In this document: positions 54,001 to 61,761 of the stretch, in pieces
Layout: every line of letters begins with the position of its first letter
Position numbering within the stretch: the first letter of the stretch is position 1
Source of the DNA: JAXLRU01 sp046330935
GTDB lineage: Bacteria > Actinomycetota > Actinomycetes > Actinomycetales > Kineosporiaceae
Assembly (NCBI GenBank): GCA_046330935.1
Contig: JAXLRU010000004.1
Span: 558,001-622,000 of the forward strand
DNA length: 64,000 nt
Direction: 5' to 3'
The notes under the pieces: generated by a model
Told to the model about the DNA's origin: nothing
Databases searched by the model: none
The model's input: only the letters and a program-made list of their open reading frames with translations
Translations under genes and position numbers: made by a program

Positions 54001-55677
54001 CGTGACGTTGCCGATGATGCTGCCGATGAGGTCGGACGGGAAGTCCATCAGCCGCAGGATCAGGTCGACGACGACCCCGATGACCGTGCCGACGAACTCC
54101 ACGAGCCGTTGGATCGGCTCGAGGAACCTGTCGATCACCCGGGTGAAGGCTCCGATCGGGTCGAGCAGGTCCTGCAGCGACAGCGTGTTCCAGATGCCGG
54201 TGAAGATCCCCGTGATCATCTCGAAGCTGATGCCGAGGCGCTGCATCTCGCCCTCGATCCGCGCACCGGCCTGCGCGATCACGCCCGACTCGGCGAGCTT
54301 GGCGTAGGTCGCCTCCCCGCCCGGCAGCAGGCAGATGAACCCCTTGATCAGGTTCTCGGCCGAGCGGGCGACGGGTGTGCCGGTGAACGGGTCCTGCCCC
54401 AGGACGACCGTGAGCAGCGGGAAGCCACGGGTGCCGTTCGCGACCCTGCTCAGCCACCCGAGCAGCGCGTCCTTCACCAGCTCCAGCAGCTTGGCCAACA
54501 GGTCGCCGACGAACGCCATGATCCGCCCGACGAGGGCGAACGCCCGTTGCGCGAGGGAGGTGACGGTGTCGAGCAGCCGCGCGATGTTCGCGGGCTGGAT
54601 CGCCTCCCACGCGTCGGTGAACAGGGCGACGGCCTCGGCGAACAGGCCGCCGAACCGGGCGAGCTGGGTGTCGATCCACTCGGCGGCCCTGGCCAGGGCC
54701 CCGCGCTCGCGCAGCTGCCCGAGCACCTCGTCGCGCCCGGCGAGGTGGAGGAAGTCGCCGAGGATCTCCTCCGTCGGCGCCTCCACCGGGGTGTCGCGCA
54801 GCGGGTCGCGGTGGAACACCTTGGTCGCCAGGCGCCACGTGGGCGCGATCGCCGGGGACTCCAGCGCCGTCTCGGCCAGCCCGACGGCGGCGCGCCGGAT
54901 CAGCGCCAGCGCCTCGTCGACCATCTGGCCGGCGAAGCCCATGACGTCGTTCATGACGGCGCGCAGGTGCCGACCGAGGATCGCGAGGTTCCCGTCGATG
55001 CCCTCCAGCAGGGACATCTCGTCCCAGGTCTGCGAGACCTCCCGGAGGAACCGCTCCTTGGTGAGGTTGTGCGCGACGAGCCCGGCCTCGATGGCCCCGA
55101 CGATCTGGCCGAGCAGCTCCGAGGAGCGCAGCCGCGCCACGATGTCGCTGCCGAACGGGACGAGGTCGAGCAGCCCCTCGAGCAGCCGCTCGGGGGTGCG
55201 CGGCACCCCCTCACACGCGATCGGGTCGTACCCGGCGATCACGGTGAGCAAGGTGTACCCGGGGACGTGCCGGGCCAGGGCCGCGAGCTCCTCGCCGATC
55301 ACCGACAGGAGGCCGGGCCCCTCCTCGGCGGTCGCCGGCGCCGCCTCGCGCGACAGGGCCGGCGCGGTCCCGGTGGCGCCCACCTGGACGGCCGGGCTCG
55401 CCACGGGTGCGGCGCCCTGCTGGACGACGTGGGTCACCTCGTGCGCCATGAGGGCGAGGTCGGACGGCGACTCCCCCGCGCCCAGCCAGATGTCGCGGCC
55501 GATCGTGAACGCCCGCGCGCCCAGCTGCGCGGCGGCACGTTCGGCCTGCTCACCGGTGTGCACGCGCACCCCGCCGAGGTCGGCCCCGAACGCGGCCGCC
55601 AGCGTGTCGGCGACCGCCCCGGGCAGGGCCGCGCCCGCACCGGGGTCGCCCAGGTAGTCGCGCAGGTGCTCGGGCAC
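51073..55677 (-). CDS. eCIS core-domain (DUF4157) giant cargo/toxin-like protein
   Basis: As read in one frame, 1534 aa. Residues 1-90 are the DUF4157 eCIS core (VPEHLRDYLGDPG ... LGGVRVHTGEQAERAAAQL ... MAHEVTHVVQQG, HExxH at about 78-82), which marks eCIS-associated proteins. From 130 to 900 are long amphipathic/hydrophobic helices with repeats (LIGEELAALARHVPGYTLLTVIAGYDP recalled by GFPLLTVVLGQDPFTGTPVA), resembling pore or translocation regions. Near 1220 is an HNH-like segment (ESEHVIPFTVIRRLWEV). The last 100 residues (ELYRVYGGKAGKIGSYWTRT ... GGGSQVFIPKVDPSWLVEA) look like a polymorphic-toxin tip, possibly ADP-ribosyltransferase-like. The true N-terminus lies upstream in another frame (to 56084), lost through an apparent 1-nt deletion near 55804. 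Confidence 0.85.
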   Translation of the reverse strand: MPEHLRDYLGDPGAGAALPGAVADTLAAAFGADLGGVRVHTGEQAERAAAQLGARAFTIGRDIWLGAGESPSDLALMAHEVTHVVQQGAAPVASPAVQVGATGTAPALSREAAPATAEEGPGLLSVIGEELAALARHVPGYTLLTVIAGYDPIACEGVPRTPERLLEGLLDLVPFGSDIVARLRSSELLGQIVGAIEAGLVAHNLTKERFLREVSQTWDEMSLLEGIDGNLAILGRHLRAVMNDVMGFAGQMVDEALALIRRAAVGLAETALESPAIAPTWRLATKVFHRDPLRDTPVEAPTEEILGDFLHLAGRDEVLGQLRERGALARAAEWIDTQLARFGGLFAEAVALFTDAWEAIQPANIARLLDTVTSLAQRAFALVGRIMAFVGDLLAKLLELVKDALLGWLSRVANGTRGFPLLTVVLGQDPFTGTPVARSAENLIKGFICLLPGGEATYAKLAESGVIAQAGARIEGEMQRLGISFEMITGIFTGIWNTLSLQDLLDPIGAFTRVIDRFLEPIQRLVEFVGTVIGVVVDLILRLMDFPSDLIGSIIGNVTSSLDKIGEDPVGFLVHLLEALKTGVMGFLTHIGTHLAQGLTSWLTRGLGKVGLTVPEDFSLKGVLGLVLDVLGLSVETLWTKLGEEIGPEKVASIREGAAKLGEAWSFVVAVQTEGLSAVWRFLADKLSGLWDGLLAAAENWVLTEIVEAAAAKLLSMLDPTGVMAVINSFVAFFRAVQSAIDYLRDILAIVDQYVSTIAAIAAGNIAPGAAKLEAALAAGIPVALGFLAAQVGLSNVPEKLVELIQGLRALVDEALTWLVKQAVRIGGNALTALGFGGPEAPGTPDPAAAGAPSPDTRTPEQKQQALDAGLAAAADLEASGKDVPAIEAELPGIAARFGMAWLKLVVEQVDGADASVHVEGKVNPEGRTPTRKVKNDGDGPKRGDHIFANGLGGQLTAMRAAVAEALGSTGPAAPALSVLDAALVEAAAAARGIPELVVRKGGGRESGGDAHSQAFGASSQIAVQAVTSLAHALARFYADGPERLPAEQATRHVAAAGADAHVQVGRWLDTVVDVESVPLLPKDQQAALAQGRAALDRIRAALARGIGRVLSSDDETGPIHQVVNLNGRTHHLDDDGPGGTPMLHSVGVVLSALTVPVFSALMADYRAATTKKRRKELTQRMAEWLAANPRFVPGAGAPGIGAIQTHGTKPLSLADAGVPLWAMESEHVIPFTVIRRLWEVIGTHSANDSRKQLHAEDAGLTTIMIYERAADRKTGVESSRRDGLAEEFKAMTDRYWAREDAGTERPERVMRAWVTRALTREGQWYATTTADAVTWEHAQLDPASGLTRGAARDEAAPVPAVGAIQSAVTQEIADATAILEEALAELVRPQPEAAADPAAQAVPGPGDPARFGPMNPGPLPDQIGATFRSSTYSGVVLTAPLELYRVYGGKAGKIGSYWTRTRPSGALQAQLDSALNPSWGNSATLVAVIRVPAGTTIYDGIAAGQAIDNGGWLVGGGSQVFIPKVDPSWLVEA

Positions 55678-55802
55678 GGCGCCGCCCTCGGCGCCCAGGG
55701 GGCCGCTGGCGGCGTCCGATCCAGGATCGGCGGCGCGCGCCGGGGCGCGCCCGGCGTCCGCCGTCGCCGAGCCGGACCCCGACCCGGCCGCCGCGGGGTC
55801 GG

Positions 55803-56084
55803 CCCTCCGGCGCGGGCGGAGGCGACGATCCGCGCAGCCACGGCCTCGGCCTCGCGCTCGTGGGGGTCGGAGGTGGCCGACACGCGCATCGTCTGCACCC
55901 GCCCCGCAGCGGCGCGGCTGATCGCGGCGTTGCCCGCGGCGGGCGGCACCGCCGCGCGGGCGGGGGCGCGCGCGGCGACCAGGGGGGCGGCGGCAGGGAC
56001 GCGCGCGGGCGCGACGGCGGCACGGGAGGCGCCCACGCTCTCGCCCGCCGCGGGCGCCGCGAGGCCGGTGCGTTCGCGTCCCAC
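55803..56084 (-). pseudogene. Out-of-frame N-terminus of the DUF4157 protein
   Basis: About 93 residues in a different frame from the main ORF. It starts MGRERTGLAAPAAG at GTG 56084 and has RVQTMRVSATSDPHEREAEAVAARIV, the standard DUF4157 leader that precedes the domain in relatives. Adding one G in the GGG run (C run at 55803-55805 on the plus strand) joins it in frame to ADPAAAGSGSGSA and then to the VPEHLRDYL start, giving a protein of about 1670 aa. Either a sequencing error in a homopolymer or a real disabling or switching mutation. Confidence 0.75.
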
Positions 56085-56357
56085 GCCGGGAGCCTGTCCG
56101 CCGCGGGCGCCGCCGACAAGGCCGACGGAACTCCTGGCAGCAGAGTTGCCCGCACGTCTGCCCCTCTGCCCCTCACCCGCGGGGCGGGTCCGGCCCTAGC
56201 GTCGGCCGGACCACGACCGTGTCCCGGCACGCCCGCACGGGCGCGCCTGCGCGGGCGTCCGGTTCGGCGCCGTTGCTGCGCTGCGGGTGCTCGCCTGGGT
56301 GCACGGCGACGACGTCGGCAGGGGCCGGCGCTGCAGAGGTCGGCAGGAGGATTCGGC

Positions 56358-57950
56358 GTGAGCATCACGGACAACCGCGCGCCTGGCGTGTACATCCAGG
56401 AGGTCGCGGGGTCGCAGCCGATCAGCGGGGTGGGCACCTCGACGGCCGCGTTCGTCGGGTTCACCGCGGGCTACGACCCCGAGGCCGGCGACCGGCGCGA
56501 CCCCGACGGCGTGCGCCCCCAGCTCGTGACGAGCTGGGACCAGTACGTGCGGGTCTACGGCGGCCACGCCCCCGGCGCGATGCTGCCCCACGCCGTCCAG
56601 GGCTTCTTCGCCAACGGCGGCACCCAGGCCTTCATCGTGCGCCTGCCGGGCGGGACGACGGCGGCGCAGCCCGCGCAGGCCTCGATCCCCGCGGCCGCGC
56701 GCCTCGACGTCGAGTCGCTGCAGGTGCGCGCGCTGGAGGCAGGCGGCCGGATCGAGATCGCGATCGACCGTCCCCTCGCCCTCGAGGAGGGCGCCGAGCC
56801 GCCGCAGGAGTTCACGCTGCGGGTCATGGTCGACGGCGTGCAGCGCGAGGAGTACCCCGGCCTCACCGTCGGGCGCGGCCCTCGCAGCGCCGAGAAGGCC
56901 GTCACCAGCACGATCGTGCAGGTGAAGGTGGCCCAGGCCCAGGGCCTGTCGGCCACCGACCGCCTGCCCAACGCGGGCGTCTACCAGCTGCTGGCCCCCT
57001 CGGCCGTGGCGGTGCCGACGACGCCCGAGCAGGTCAAGGGGTCGGTCGCCGAGCGCACCGGCTACGAGGGCCTGGCCATCGCCTCCGACGTCTCGATCGT
57101 CGCGGTCCCCGACCTCGTCACCATCGCGACGTCGCCCGACGGGCAGTTCGACCTCGACCTCTACACGATGGTCCAGCGCCAGCTCATCGACTGGGCTGAG
57201 CAGCGCGGGACGGCGATGGTCGTCCTCGACGCACCGCCCGGGCTCTCGCCCGTGGCCGCCGGGGAGTGGCGCGAGTCGCTCGGCAGCTCCGTCTACGCCG
57301 CCGCGTACTACCCGCAGCTGCTCGTCGCCAACCCGCTCGCGGGCCCCGACGCGACCCGCAAGGAGCGCTACCTGACGGTCCCGCCGTCCGGTCACGTCGC
57401 CGGCGTGTGGGCGCGCACCGACGCCACGCGCGGGGTCTGGAAGGCCCCCGCCAACGAGGTCGTCCGCGGCATCCAGGGCCTGGAGTTCGACCTCACCGAG
57501 GGCGAGCAGGCGCGGCTGAACCCCGAGGGCGTCAACTGCATCCGCGCGTTCGGCAGCTACGGCATCCGGATCTGGGGCGCCCGCACGCTGGCGTCCCGCT
57601 CGCAGCAGTCCTGGCGATACGTCCCGGTGCGCCGCCTGTTCAACTATGTCGAGGAATCGATCCGGCAGGGCACCCAGTGGGCGGTGTTCGAGCCGAACGA
57701 CCTCGACCTCTGGCAGCGGGTGAAGCGGACGGCGAACGCGTTCCTCATCCAGCTGTGGCGCCAGGGCGCGCTGTTCGGCTCGACGCCGGACGAGGCGTTC
57801 TACGTCAAGTGCGACGCCAGCAACAACCCGCCGGAGAGCCGCGACCAGGGCGTGCTCATCGTCGAGATCGGCATCGCTCCGGTGAAGCCGGCCGAGTTCA
57901 TCGTCTTCAAGATCAGCCAGTGGCAGGGTGGCGGCTCGACCGCCGAGTGA
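56358..57950 (+). CDS. eCIS contractile sheath protein
   Basis: A 530-aa tail-sheath family protein (phage gp18 / Afp2-4 type). The start is typical (VSITDNRAPGVYIQEVAGSQPISGVGTS), with TAAFVGFT next. The conserved C-terminal half has NEVVRGIQGLEFDL, LNPEGVNCIRAF, IRIWGARTLAS, WRYVPVRRLFNYVEESI and WAVFEPND. It polymerises round the tube and contracts to drive injection. GTG 56358 follows AGGAGGA. Only one sheath gene is present, where Afp has three paralogues. Confidence 0.96.
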   Translation: MSITDNRAPGVYIQEVAGSQPISGVGTSTAAFVGFTAGYDPEAGDRRDPDGVRPQLVTSWDQYVRVYGGHAPGAMLPHAVQGFFANGGTQAFIVRLPGGTTAAQPAQASIPAAARLDVESLQVRALEAGGRIEIAIDRPLALEEGAEPPQEFTLRVMVDGVQREEYPGLTVGRGPRSAEKAVTSTIVQVKVAQAQGLSATDRLPNAGVYQLLAPSAVAVPTTPEQVKGSVAERTGYEGLAIASDVSIVAVPDLVTIATSPDGQFDLDLYTMVQRQLIDWAEQRGTAMVVLDAPPGLSPVAAGEWRESLGSSVYAAAYYPQLLVANPLAGPDATRKERYLTVPPSGHVAGVWARTDATRGVWKAPANEVVRGIQGLEFDLTEGEQARLNPEGVNCIRAFGSYGIRIWGARTLASRSQQSWRYVPVRRLFNYVEESIRQGTQWAVFEPNDLDLWQRVKRTANAFLIQLWRQGALFGSTPDEAFYVKCDASNNPPESRDQGVLIVEIGIAPVKPAEFIVFKISQWQGGGSTAE

Positions 57951-57960
57951 GGAGCATCAG

Positions 57961-58392
57961 GTGCCAGATCTGATCAACACGTTCGCGTTCGCCCTCGAGA
58001 TCGACTCGGTGGTGCTCGCGACGTTCCGGAAGTGCTCGGGGATCGAGTCCGAGACCGAGATCGTCGAGTTCAAGGAGATGACCGCCGACGGCAAGATGGT
58101 CATCCGCAAGCAGCCCGGCGCGATGAAGTGGACCGACATCACGCTCGAGCGCCGCATCGACACCTCCGTCGACCTGTGGGAATGGCGCAAGCAGGTCATC
58201 TACGGGAAGATCGACGAGGCTCGTCGCAACGGCTCGATCGTGGCCCGCGACTCCGAGCACAACGAGGTCGCCCGCTGGAACTTCGTCAACGCGTGGCCCT
58301 CCAAGTGGACCGGCGCCGACTTCGACGCCGGCTCCAACGACATCGCCGTGGAGAAGCTCGTGCTGACGCACGAAGGGCTCGAGCGCGCGTGA
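57961..58392 (+). CDS. eCIS inner tube protein 1 (Hcp-like)
   Basis: A 143-aa T4 gp19/Hcp-type tube protein (Afp1/5 class): VPDLINTFAFALEIDSVVLA, then CSGIESETEIVEFKEMT and AMKWTDITLERRID, ending NDIAVEKLVLTHEGLERA. Rings of it build the tube inside the sheath. It follows the sheath by 10 bp with GAGGAG at 57949 and overlaps the next gene as GTGA. Confidence 0.95.
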   Translation: MPDLINTFAFALEIDSVVLATFRKCSGIESETEIVEFKEMTADGKMVIRKQPGAMKWTDITLERRIDTSVDLWEWRKQVIYGKIDEARRNGSIVARDSEHNEVARWNFVNAWPSKWTGADFDAGSNDIAVEKLVLTHEGLERA

Positions 58393-58787
58393 CGTCGACC
58401 TTCACCGGCTCCGGAGGATCGGCGGGCCTGTCGGGTCTGCAGGCTCTCCAGACCGAGTATCCCTTCACCCTGCCGAAGGGGTTCGTCGACGCGCACGGCA
58501 CGCTGCACCGCGAGGGCACGATGCGCCTGGCGACGGCCATGGACGAGCTCGCCCCCATGCGCGACCCGCGCGTGAAAGAGCACGAGTCCTACTCCACGGT
58601 CATCGTCCTGGCCCGCGTCGTCACGCGGCTCGGGTCGGTGAAGGTCACGACGAAGACCATCGAGGACCTGTTCGTCATGGACTTCACCTACCTGCAGGAC
58701 TTCTACCGGGTGATCAACTTCGGTGATCCCTCGGTGCTGGAGGAGTTGGAGCCCGGCGTCCCTTTCCCGTCGGCCGGCGAGGGCTAG
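58389..58787 (+). CDS. eCIS phage-tail-assembly-type protein
   Basis: A 132-aa protein of the phage tail assembly family found between tube genes in eCIS clusters. Typical stretches: TEYPFTLPKGFVDAHGTLHR, MRLATAMDELAPMRDPRV and IVLARVVTRLGSVKVTT, ending DFTYLQDFYRVIN. Its exact job is not established; the position equals the tail-assembly chaperone slot of phages. GTG 58389 overlaps tube protein 1. Confidence 0.85.
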   Translation: MTSTFTGSGGSAGLSGLQALQTEYPFTLPKGFVDAHGTLHREGTMRLATAMDELAPMRDPRVKEHESYSTVIVLARVVTRLGSVKVTTKTIEDLFVMDFTYLQDFYRVINFGDPSVLEELEPGVPFPSAGEG

Positions 58788-58789
58788 GT

Positions 58790-58960
58790 CTGGGCCGCTA
58801 CGACCATGACGAGCTCTGGCGGGAGGTCACGTACCTCGCGTACCACCTGCACTGGGACCTCGACCGGCTGCTCCAGCTCGAACACGGCGACCGGATCCGA
58901 CTGCTGTCGGAGGTCGCCTCACTGAACGACCGTGCCTGGGAGGCGATCGGAGGTGGGTGA
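58790..58960 (+). CDS. DUF6760 small eCIS protein with apparent CTG start
   Basis: A 56-aa protein reading GRYDHDELWREVTYLAYHLH, then WDLDRLLQLEHGDRIRLLSE, matching DUF6760 proteins that sit between the tail-assembly and tube genes of eCIS clusters. The frame has no ATG, GTG or TTG between the preceding stop and the conserved part; CTG 58790, 6 nt after GAGGG, is the only plausible start. Stop TGA 58958-58960 overlaps the next GTG. Function unknown. Confidence 0.8.
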   Translation: MGRYDHDELWREVTYLAYHLHWDLDRLLQLEHGDRIRLLSEVASLNDRAWEAIGGG

Positions 58961-59403
58961 GCGTGGCTGACGACGTCCCGCCGTTCGCGGGCAGGTTCAC
59001 CCTCACCGTCGACGACCTCGAGATCGGCTCGTTCACCGAGGTCGCCGGCCTCGCCGTCACCGTCGACGTCGAAGAGGTCGTCGAGGGCGGGCAGAACCAG
59101 TTCGTGCACAAGCTGCCCAAGGGCATGAAGTGGCCGAACCTCACGTTCAAGCGCGGCCTCACCCAGCCCGACACGCTGTTCCAATGGTTGCAGGCGTGCT
59201 CGGGCGACGCCCTCAACTCCGGTCAGGTGGACCGCCGCACGGTGGCCGTCACCCTGCTCGACGCCGCCGGGCGGCCGGTGCGTGCCTGGCACCTGTCCGG
59301 GGCGTTCCCCGTGAAGTGGACCGGTCCCCGCCTCGCCGCGAGCGCCCGCGACCTCGCCACCGAGGAACTCGAGGTGGCCCACCATGGCTTCACCGTCGCC
59401 TGA
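58957..59403 (+). CDS. eCIS inner tube protein 2 (Hcp-like)
   Basis: A 148-aa gp19/Hcp-type tube protein, paralogous to the one at 57961 (FTLTVDDLEIGSFTEVAGLA, HKLPKGMKWPNLTFKRGLTQ, FPVKWTGPRL, LATEELEVAHHGF). In relatives the second copy forms the tube initiator or baseplate-proximal ring. GTG 58957 overlaps DUF6760, but GTG 58963 has better spacing (9 nt) to GGAGG and may be the true start. Confidence 0.94.
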   Translation: MSVADDVPPFAGRFTLTVDDLEIGSFTEVAGLAVTVDVEEVVEGGQNQFVHKLPKGMKWPNLTFKRGLTQPDTLFQWLQACSGDALNSGQVDRRTVAVTLLDAAGRPVRAWHLSGAFPVKWTGPRLAASARDLATEELEVAHHGFTVA

Positions 59404-61747
59404 GGGCCGCCCCGCCACCCCCGACGCCGGCCCCGACGCCCGGCGTCCGGGGGTGCTCGGTCGGGTGCTGGGTTCGCGCGCCTGGCGACGACTCGGCCTG
59501 GCCCGCGCCGCCCGCCTGGGCGTCGCCCGGCAGTCCCTCGCCTCCGAGGCACCGCCCGGGCCGCAGGTGGACGCGCGGCGCCTGGGGCTCGCCGACTCGC
59601 CGTCCGTCCGCCCGCCGTGGGCACTCGTCGGGCGGCACCGCATGCTGCAGCAGCGTCGTGGCCTGGCCCGGTCGGCGTGGGCGGCAGCCGCGCCCGCGCC
59701 TGGGTCCCCGGCCTCCGACCCGCCCGCCCACCCCGCCCCCGCCGCCCGCGCTGCCGCGGACGGCGGACGCAGTGCGGGGGGCCACCCCGGTGCCGGGCAC
59801 GCCCCCGGCTTCCTCGCGCGGCGCGCCTCGGGCGAGGCTGCGCGATCGGCGGGCACCGGCGCCCACTCCCCCGTGCTCTCCCGGACCGCACCCACCGCGC
59901 CGCGCGTCGAGACGGCCGACGCGGGGTCGCTCCCGACCCGGCCGTGGGCGGGGGCCCGCCTCCGTCCCGGCGCCCCGGGTCCCGCGCCCGTCGACGCGCC
60001 GTCCCCGCTCGACGGTGGCGCCTCCTCCCCCCGGCCCGCCATTGAGACCTCCCGCGCCGCCGCCTCCCCGCCCGAGGGCGCCCTCCCGCCTCGGCCGGCG
60101 GACTCCGCGGCAGCGTCTCTCGGCGGCCTGCCCGGCAGCCTGCACCGGGCCCCCGGCCTCGGCGCCCCCGCCCCGCTCGGCGCCCCCGCCCCTCTGGCTC
60201 GGGCCGAAGCCGTCGCCCCCCTCGCGACGCCGTCCCCGCAGGGCCCCCGGGTCGAAGGCGCCGGCGTCGAGGCGCTGAGGGTCAGCGGCGCCGGCGGCAC
60301 GAGCGGACCTGGCACCGCGAGCCCGGCCGACGCCTACCGGCCCACCCCGGCGCCCGCCTCCCCCCTCGCGCGACGCGCCCCCGCGGCCATCCCGGTCGCC
60401 GCGCCACCCGCCGCTGCACCTGGCGGACGGCCGGGCTCCCCGCGCGCGACGCCGCCCGCCGGACGATCCGTCGCCTCCCCGGGGGCCGCTCCCTCTGCGC
60501 CCTCCGGGTCGGTGGCCGCGCGGGCGTCGGGAGCCGCACGCTCGGCCTCCGCCCTGCGCTCCGGCCCGGGGTCGGGCACCGGTCCAGCGGCCGACCGGCC
60601 GACCGGGCCCGGCGGTCCGGCCGCGGCCGCCGCCCGGTGGACGGCCGCCGTCCGCCGCCGCCCGCTGGAGACCCCGCAGCCCTTCCCCACCGCCTGGCGG
60701 TCGTGGGCGGCCTCCCTGTCGGGGCGCACCGCGGTGCGCTGGAGCGCGGGGTCCGCGACGGCCGACGCGCTGCGCGAGGCGGGTGCCAGGGCGGCGACCA
60801 GCGGCGACGTCGTCCACCTCGCCGTGGCACCGCGCTGGGGCACCCCGCCCTCGGCCGGGCGTTCGGCGGGCGGCCCCGCGCCCGTCGGCCACGCACCTGC
60901 GGCGCCGCGAGCGGGCGCGGGTTCCTCCGACCTCGTGCACCTGCTCGCCCACGAGCTGGGCCACCTGCGCGAGCCCCTGACCCGGCCCCGGTTCCTGCTC
61001 GCAGATCCGCACGCCGCGCGGGACGCCGACGAGCACCGCGCCCACGCCTTCGCCGCGGAGGTGACCCGCTTCCCGTCCCTGCGGGGCGCGAGCTCGCCGG
61101 CCGCGGGGCTCGGTCAGGTCGCGGCCGGGCTCGTCGACTCCCTGCCGGTGGCCGCCGCCTCGGGGCCGAGGGCCGTCGCCGCGATCGCCGAGAACGCCGT
61201 CGGCCAGGTGCGCGAGCAGGTCGCCGACCAGGTGCGGCAGCAGGTCCGCACCCAGGTGCAGACCGTGATCGCGCAGGCGGCGCAGGCGCTGCCGGCCCCG
61301 GCCGCCCAGGCGCTGGCGGCGGCACTGGACGCCGGTGCCGGAGGGCTGAGCTCCGCCGCCGGGCAGGCGCTGGCCCAGGCCGGCGACGCCGCCTCCTCCG
61401 CCGTCTCCTCGGCGCTCGCCCCCGCCGCCGGGCTCGCAGGTGGGCTCGGTGGTGGGCTCGCCGACGCCGCGCGCGCCGTCGCGTCCGGGCAGGGGTTCGA
61501 CCTCGGCTCCCTCGGCGGGCTACCGGGTGCTGCGAGCGCGGTCGGGGACCTCGCCTCGGGCGCCGCGAGCAGCGTCGCCTCGGCGGCCGCCTCGGGGCCG
61601 GCCGCGGCCCTCGCCGCCCTCACCGGGGCCGGCACAGGCCTCACCCACCTGCCGCACGAGACCGTCGACCGCATCGTCGAGGCCCTGGAGCACCGCGTCC
61701 TCGCCGAGATCGAGCGGCGTGGCGGCCGCTACACCGGGTCGTTCTGA
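59384..61747 (+). CDS. eCIS HExxH/DUF4157-like structural or cargo-loading protein
   Basis: A 787-aa protein. Residues 1-430 are almost entirely low-complexity Ala/Pro/Gly/Arg/Ser. A compact region (435-555) carries LVHLLAHELGHLREPLTRPR, with a zinc-peptidase-like HELGH (His523-His527) and DEHRAHAFAAEV, akin to the eCIS core domain. Then come helical repeats (VREQVADQVRQQVRTQVQ) and Ala/Gly stretches, and a conserved tip HETVDRIVEALEHRVLAEIE followed by RRGGRYTGSF, shared with eCIS baseplate-linked proteins in other actinobacteria. Overlaps tube protein 2 by 20 bp. Proteolysis is not shown. Confidence 0.8.
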   Translation: MASPSPEGRPATPDAGPDARRPGVLGRVLGSRAWRRLGLARAARLGVARQSLASEAPPGPQVDARRLGLADSPSVRPPWALVGRHRMLQQRRGLARSAWAAAAPAPGSPASDPPAHPAPAARAAADGGRSAGGHPGAGHAPGFLARRASGEAARSAGTGAHSPVLSRTAPTAPRVETADAGSLPTRPWAGARLRPGAPGPAPVDAPSPLDGGASSPRPAIETSRAAASPPEGALPPRPADSAAASLGGLPGSLHRAPGLGAPAPLGAPAPLARAEAVAPLATPSPQGPRVEGAGVEALRVSGAGGTSGPGTASPADAYRPTPAPASPLARRAPAAIPVAAPPAAAPGGRPGSPRATPPAGRSVASPGAAPSAPSGSVAARASGAARSASALRSGPGSGTGPAADRPTGPGGPAAAAARWTAAVRRRPLETPQPFPTAWRSWAASLSGRTAVRWSAGSATADALREAGARAATSGDVVHLAVAPRWGTPPSAGRSAGGPAPVGHAPAAPRAGAGSSDLVHLLAHELGHLREPLTRPRFLLADPHAARDADEHRAHAFAAEVTRFPSLRGASSPAAGLGQVAAGLVDSLPVAAASGPRAVAAIAENAVGQVREQVADQVRQQVRTQVQTVIAQAAQALPAPAAQALAAALDAGAGGLSSAAGQALAQAGDAASSAVSSALAPAAGLAGGLGGGLADAARAVASGQGFDLGSLGGLPGAASAVGDLASGAASSVASAAASGPAAALAALTGAGTGLTHLPHETVDRIVEALEHRVLAEIERRGGRYTGSF

Positions 61748-61761
61748 GAGGGGCCAGCCCG

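Noticed and set aside
51664..56199. Very long plus-strand open frame opposite the DUF4157 gene, and similar shadows (3554-6010, 38296-40644)
   Set aside because: Composition is Arg/Gly/Ala/His-rich without any domain, and the opposite strand has a recognisable protein. Such frames are expected at this GC content.
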